From NCBI GenBank assembly GCA_002293345.1, contig DBDB01000084.1:1-32778 (forward strand): a stretch of 32,778 nt of DNA, in the 5' to 3' direction. Under the pieces are notes generated by a model that ran no database searches, was not told the DNA's origin, and saw only the letters and a program-made list of their open reading frames with translations. Shown here one piece after another: positions 30,602-32,778 of this stretch; within the stretch, counting starts at the first letter, position 1; every line of letters begins with the position of its first letter. The position numbers were made by a program, and so were the translations under genes. This DNA comes from Alistipes sp. UBA943. Lineage in GTDB: Bacteria; Bacteroidota; Bacteroidia; Bacteroidales; Rikenellaceae.

Positions 30602-31273
30602 TTACAGCTCTTTCCTGATCTTTTCAAAAATATCGTCCGGTTCACCCATCACAGCCGTGTCGTCACCCCCGCCGCAATCGACAACGCGGAAGTGAGGATC
30701 CGTCTCGGCACAACGCAAGTACATCTCGCGCACGCGCCGCTGTAACTCCATCGACGCCTCATGAATATCCTCCTTGCCTTGCAAATAGGCACGGTCGTCA
30801 CCCTCGCGCTGCTTCTCCAGGTTGTGTCGCGTGAACGAGAACGGCACATCGAGAAACAGCGACACGTTCGGTTCGGGGATCTTGTAGTGTCCAAATTCGA
30901 GGTCAAGGATCCATTTTCGGAGTTTCTCCTGCTCCTCGAAACCCTCCACCTTGGCACACTGATAGGCCACGTTCGAGTATACATACCGATCCAATAGCAC
31001 CACATCGCCACCGTCCAACCATCGCGCGATTTGCGGCGCGGCGGCGGCACGGTCTCCCGCGAACAGCATCGCCACCAGATAGGGATCCACCTCCGAGACC
31101 GTGCCCAGTTCGCCGCGCAAGAATCGCGCGATCAGCTCGCCATACACCGGCGCATCGAAACGCGGAAAATGCACATGGTGCGTCTTCAACCCGCGACGCT
31201 GGAACATCGCATCCAACCGACCCAACTGAGTCGATTTACCCGCACCGTCCAATCCCTCCAATACGATCAACAT
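30602..31273 (-). CDS. tmk: Thymidylate kinase
   Basis: Phosphorylates dTMP to dTDP for DNA synthesis. The P-loop GLDGAGKST occupies residues 7-15, the DRYVYSN motif (DRY) lies near residue 94, and the LID region EKQREGDDRAYLQG near 155. At 223 aa the size is normal. The ATG at 31273 overlaps the sufS stop as ATGA; a GTG one codon earlier is possible. It is within the sufD-sufS-tmk-DoxX operon. Confidence 0.93.
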   Translation of the reverse strand: MLIVLEGLDGAGKSTQLGRLDAMFQRRGLKTHHVHFPRFDAPVYGELIARFLRGELGTVSEVDPYLVAMLFAGDRAAAAPQIARWLDGGDVVLLDRYVYSNVAYQCAKVEGFEEQEKLRKWILDLEFGHYKIPEPNVSLFLDVPFSFTRHNLEKQREGDDRAYLQGKEDIHEASMELQRRVREMYLRCAETDPHFRVVDCGGGDDTAVMGEPDDIFEKIRKEL

Positions 31274-32487
31274 CACCCCAACATTTTAATGGCACGTTCC
31301 ACTCCCGCGACCAGCGCGTCGACCTCCTCGATCGTATTGTATATCGCGAACGAGGCACGGCACATCCCCGTCACGCCATAGTGTTGCATGACCGGTTCGG
31401 CACAGTGCTGCCCGGTTCGGATCGCGATGCCCAACTTATCGAGGATCATCCCCACGTCATACGCACTCACACCCTCCACATTGAACGACACGATGGCACA
31501 CTTGTCCGGCGTCGTTCCGTATATCGTCAGGTTGAGTATCGCGCCGAGTCCCTCCGTGGCACGCCGCAACAGTATCTGTTCGTGACGTTCCACCTCCGCC
31601 ATGTCAAACGTATCGAGATATTTGATCGCTTCAGCCAGCCCGATAGCGCCCGTGAAATTGGACGTCCCCGCCTCGAACTTCAACGGCACATCGGCATAGG
31701 TCGTCCCCGCGAAAGAGACACTCGCCACCATATCGCCACCCGACATGAAGGGCGGCATCGCTTCCAAAAGCGCACGTTTGGCATACAGCACTCCGATACC
31801 GGTGGGACCGTAGAGCTTGTGTCCCGAGAACGCGTAGAAGTCGCAATCAAGCGCCTGCACATCCACCCCTCCGTGTACAGCACCCTGACACCCGTCCACC
31901 AGCACCAACGTACCGTTCGCATGGGCTATTTTTATTAAACTCTCAAGATCGGGACGTATCCCTAATGTATTGGAGGCTTGTGTAACGGCAATTAGACGCG
32001 TCTTTTCATCCAACAACTCCGGTAACTTTTCGACCATCAAAGAACCATCGTTCTTAAATGGGAGAATTCTTATCTCCACCCCCTGACGCTGCGCCAACAG
32101 TTGCCACGGCACAATATTCGAGTGGTGTTCGAGTTCACTGACGATGATATTGTCCCCCTTGCACAACCCGCTTCCCCACGCGTATGCCGCCAGATTGATC
32201 GACATCGTGGCGCCGGACGTGAAGACGATCTCCTCCCGCTCGCGTGCGTTGATGAAACGTGCCACGGTTGTCCGTGCATCTTCATACGCCTGTGTCGCCT
32301 GCTCGCTGAGGTAATGCACCCCGCGATGCACATTCGCATTCACCTCGCGGTACACCCAATCCATCCTGTCCAGCACGCACTGCGGCTTTTGAGCCGTTGC
32401 CGCACTATCCAGATAGATCAACGGACGATCGTAGACCGTCCTGCCAAGAATCGGGAAATCCGCACGTATTTTGGTTACATCGAGCAT
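31273..32487 (-). CDS. sufS: Cysteine desulfurase SufS
   Basis: A PLP enzyme that takes sulfur from cysteine for iron-sulfur cluster assembly in the SUF pathway. The protein starts MLDVTKIRADFPILGR at 32487. Other signatures are YLDSAATAQKP, NVHRGVHYLS, the PLP lysine in FSGHKLYGPTG (about residue 225), and the persulfide Cys in RTGQHCAEP (about residue 360). At 404 aa it is typical. It overlaps the 3' end of sufD by 13 nt. An upstream in-frame extension to 32673 is sufD read in another frame. Confidence 0.96.
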   Translation of the reverse strand: MLDVTKIRADFPILGRTVYDRPLIYLDSAATAQKPQCVLDRMDWVYREVNANVHRGVHYLSEQATQAYEDARTTVARFINAREREEIVFTSGATMSINLAAYAWGSGLCKGDNIIVSELEHHSNIVPWQLLAQRQGVEIRILPFKNDGSLMVEKLPELLDEKTRLIAVTQASNTLGIRPDLESLIKIAHANGTLVLVDGCQGAVHGGVDVQALDCDFYAFSGHKLYGPTGIGVLYAKRALLEAMPPFMSGGDMVASVSFAGTTYADVPLKFEAGTSNFTGAIGLAEAIKYLDTFDMAEVERHEQILLRRATEGLGAILNLTIYGTTPDKCAIVSFNVEGVSAYDVGMILDKLGIAIRTGQHCAEPVMQHYGVTGMCRASFAIYNTIEEVDALVAGVERAIKMLG

Positions 32488-32778
32488 AATCTCTCCATCA
32501 CGAGTTCGCGAATATCCGCACCCCCGGGGGTGCTTGCTTGGGCGGGGGGCAAAACTTCTGCCACGAACCCCTCTATCTGCAAGCGCCGTGCCTCGGCCTC
32601 GGGAATACCGCGCTGCCGCATGTACAGCAAGGCATCGGCATCCAACTGTCCGACGGTGGCACCGTGACTGCACTGCACATCATCGGCATAGATCTCCAAT
32701 TGCGGCTTCAGGTCGATACGTGAGTCGTCACGAAGCAACAACCCGCGGCTCTCCTGCCGGGCGACCGTCTGCTGCGCG
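32475..32778 (-). CDS. sufD: Fe-S cluster assembly protein SufD, C-terminal part (5' end outside window)
   Basis: The visible last 100 residues carry the SufD/SufB family C-terminal pattern LKPQLEIYADDVQCSHGATVGQLD, containing the conserved Cys and His of the cluster-assembly site, followed by DALLYMRQRGI. The frame is open to the window edge at 32778, so the gene is cut by the window rather than broken. It is part of the SUF system with sufS directly downstream; sufB and sufC are expected just beyond the edge. Confidence 0.93.
   Translation of the reverse strand, partial: AQQTVARQESRGLLLRDDSRIDLKPQLEIYADDVQCSHGATVGQLDADALLYMRQRGIPEAEARRLQIEGFVAEVLPPAQASTPGGADIRELVMERLCSM

Noticed and set aside
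32488..32673. N-terminal extension of sufS
   Set aside because: This stretch is the C-terminal coding region of sufD in another frame; its translation is Arg-rich and unlike any SufS.
1..32778. CRISPR array, integrase, transposase or phage genes
   Set aside because: No regularly spaced repeats and no recombinase or phage structural proteins were seen. The ORF6N gene alone does not show a prophage.

Overview
The window looks like a chromosomal segment of a Bacteroidota bacterium, most likely of the order Bacteroidales, with G+C around 50%. Several signs agree. Promoters match the Bacteroidota pattern TTTG-N19/20-TAnnTTTG. There is a 58-residue histone H1-like protein of the type common in that phylum. 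The gene order HU-like protein, sigma-54 activator, LptE, TPR protein, SecG is familiar from that phylum. FeoA is fused to FeoB, and there is a DUF4491 protein and a DoxX/BT_3928-like protein. No rRNA, tRNA, CRISPR array or intact insertion sequence was seen.

Layout. From 213 to 3558 a small unknown gene (+) faces a tight minus-strand operon: exonuclease, periplasmic-binding-protein-like lipoprotein/secreted protein, FAD-synthetase-domain protein and thioesterase. From 3712 to 11118 lie housekeeping genes (glmS, histone-like, fabG, glyA, engB), an ORF6N-domain gene, a TIGR02453/DUF2461 gene, a MazG-like pyrophosphohydrolase and the tail of a FISUMP-type surface protein with no start. speA (-) and a long plus-strand block then diverge from one palindromic promoter. 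The plus block carries membrane-anchored HU, AAA+ activator, lptE, TPR protein, secG, DUF4491, an antitoxin with a frameshifted toxin, feoAB and two L,D-transpeptidases, and runs to 20604. The minus strand then holds a two-gene unit of a patatin-like phospholipase and a protein with gasdermin-like sequence features. Next comes a secreted protein whose astacin-like zinc site has been lost. Last is a six-gene run read sufD, sufS, tmk, DoxX-like, TPR protein, outer-membrane barrel, ending at a terminator near 24770.

The most unusual content is repeat DNA. (1) An 81-bp element that folds as a four-way cloverleaf sits in frame inside two unrelated proteins (2668-2748 and 13097-13177). The two copies align without a gap, differ mostly by paired compensatory changes, and encode the same 27-residue module. 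This resembles the in-frame palindromic elements known from Rickettsia. (2) A second family of 124-131 bp inverted-repeat elements occurs three times (6731-6854, 8949-9073, 14973-15103). Each copy starts directly after a stop codon and lies in the same orientation relative to transcription, between co-directional genes. (3) Divergent promoters are built as palindromes with back-to-back -7 boxes, and several genes (HU, patatin, nearly engB) are predicted to have leaderless or almost leaderless mRNAs.

Start codons were moved inward from the longest possible ORF where a promoter, an upstream stop or family alignment decided it (exonuclease, glmS, TIGR02453 gene, speA, TPR protein, patatin, DoxX-like, tmk, sufS). 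Functions rest on motif recognition by eye; no database search was possible.
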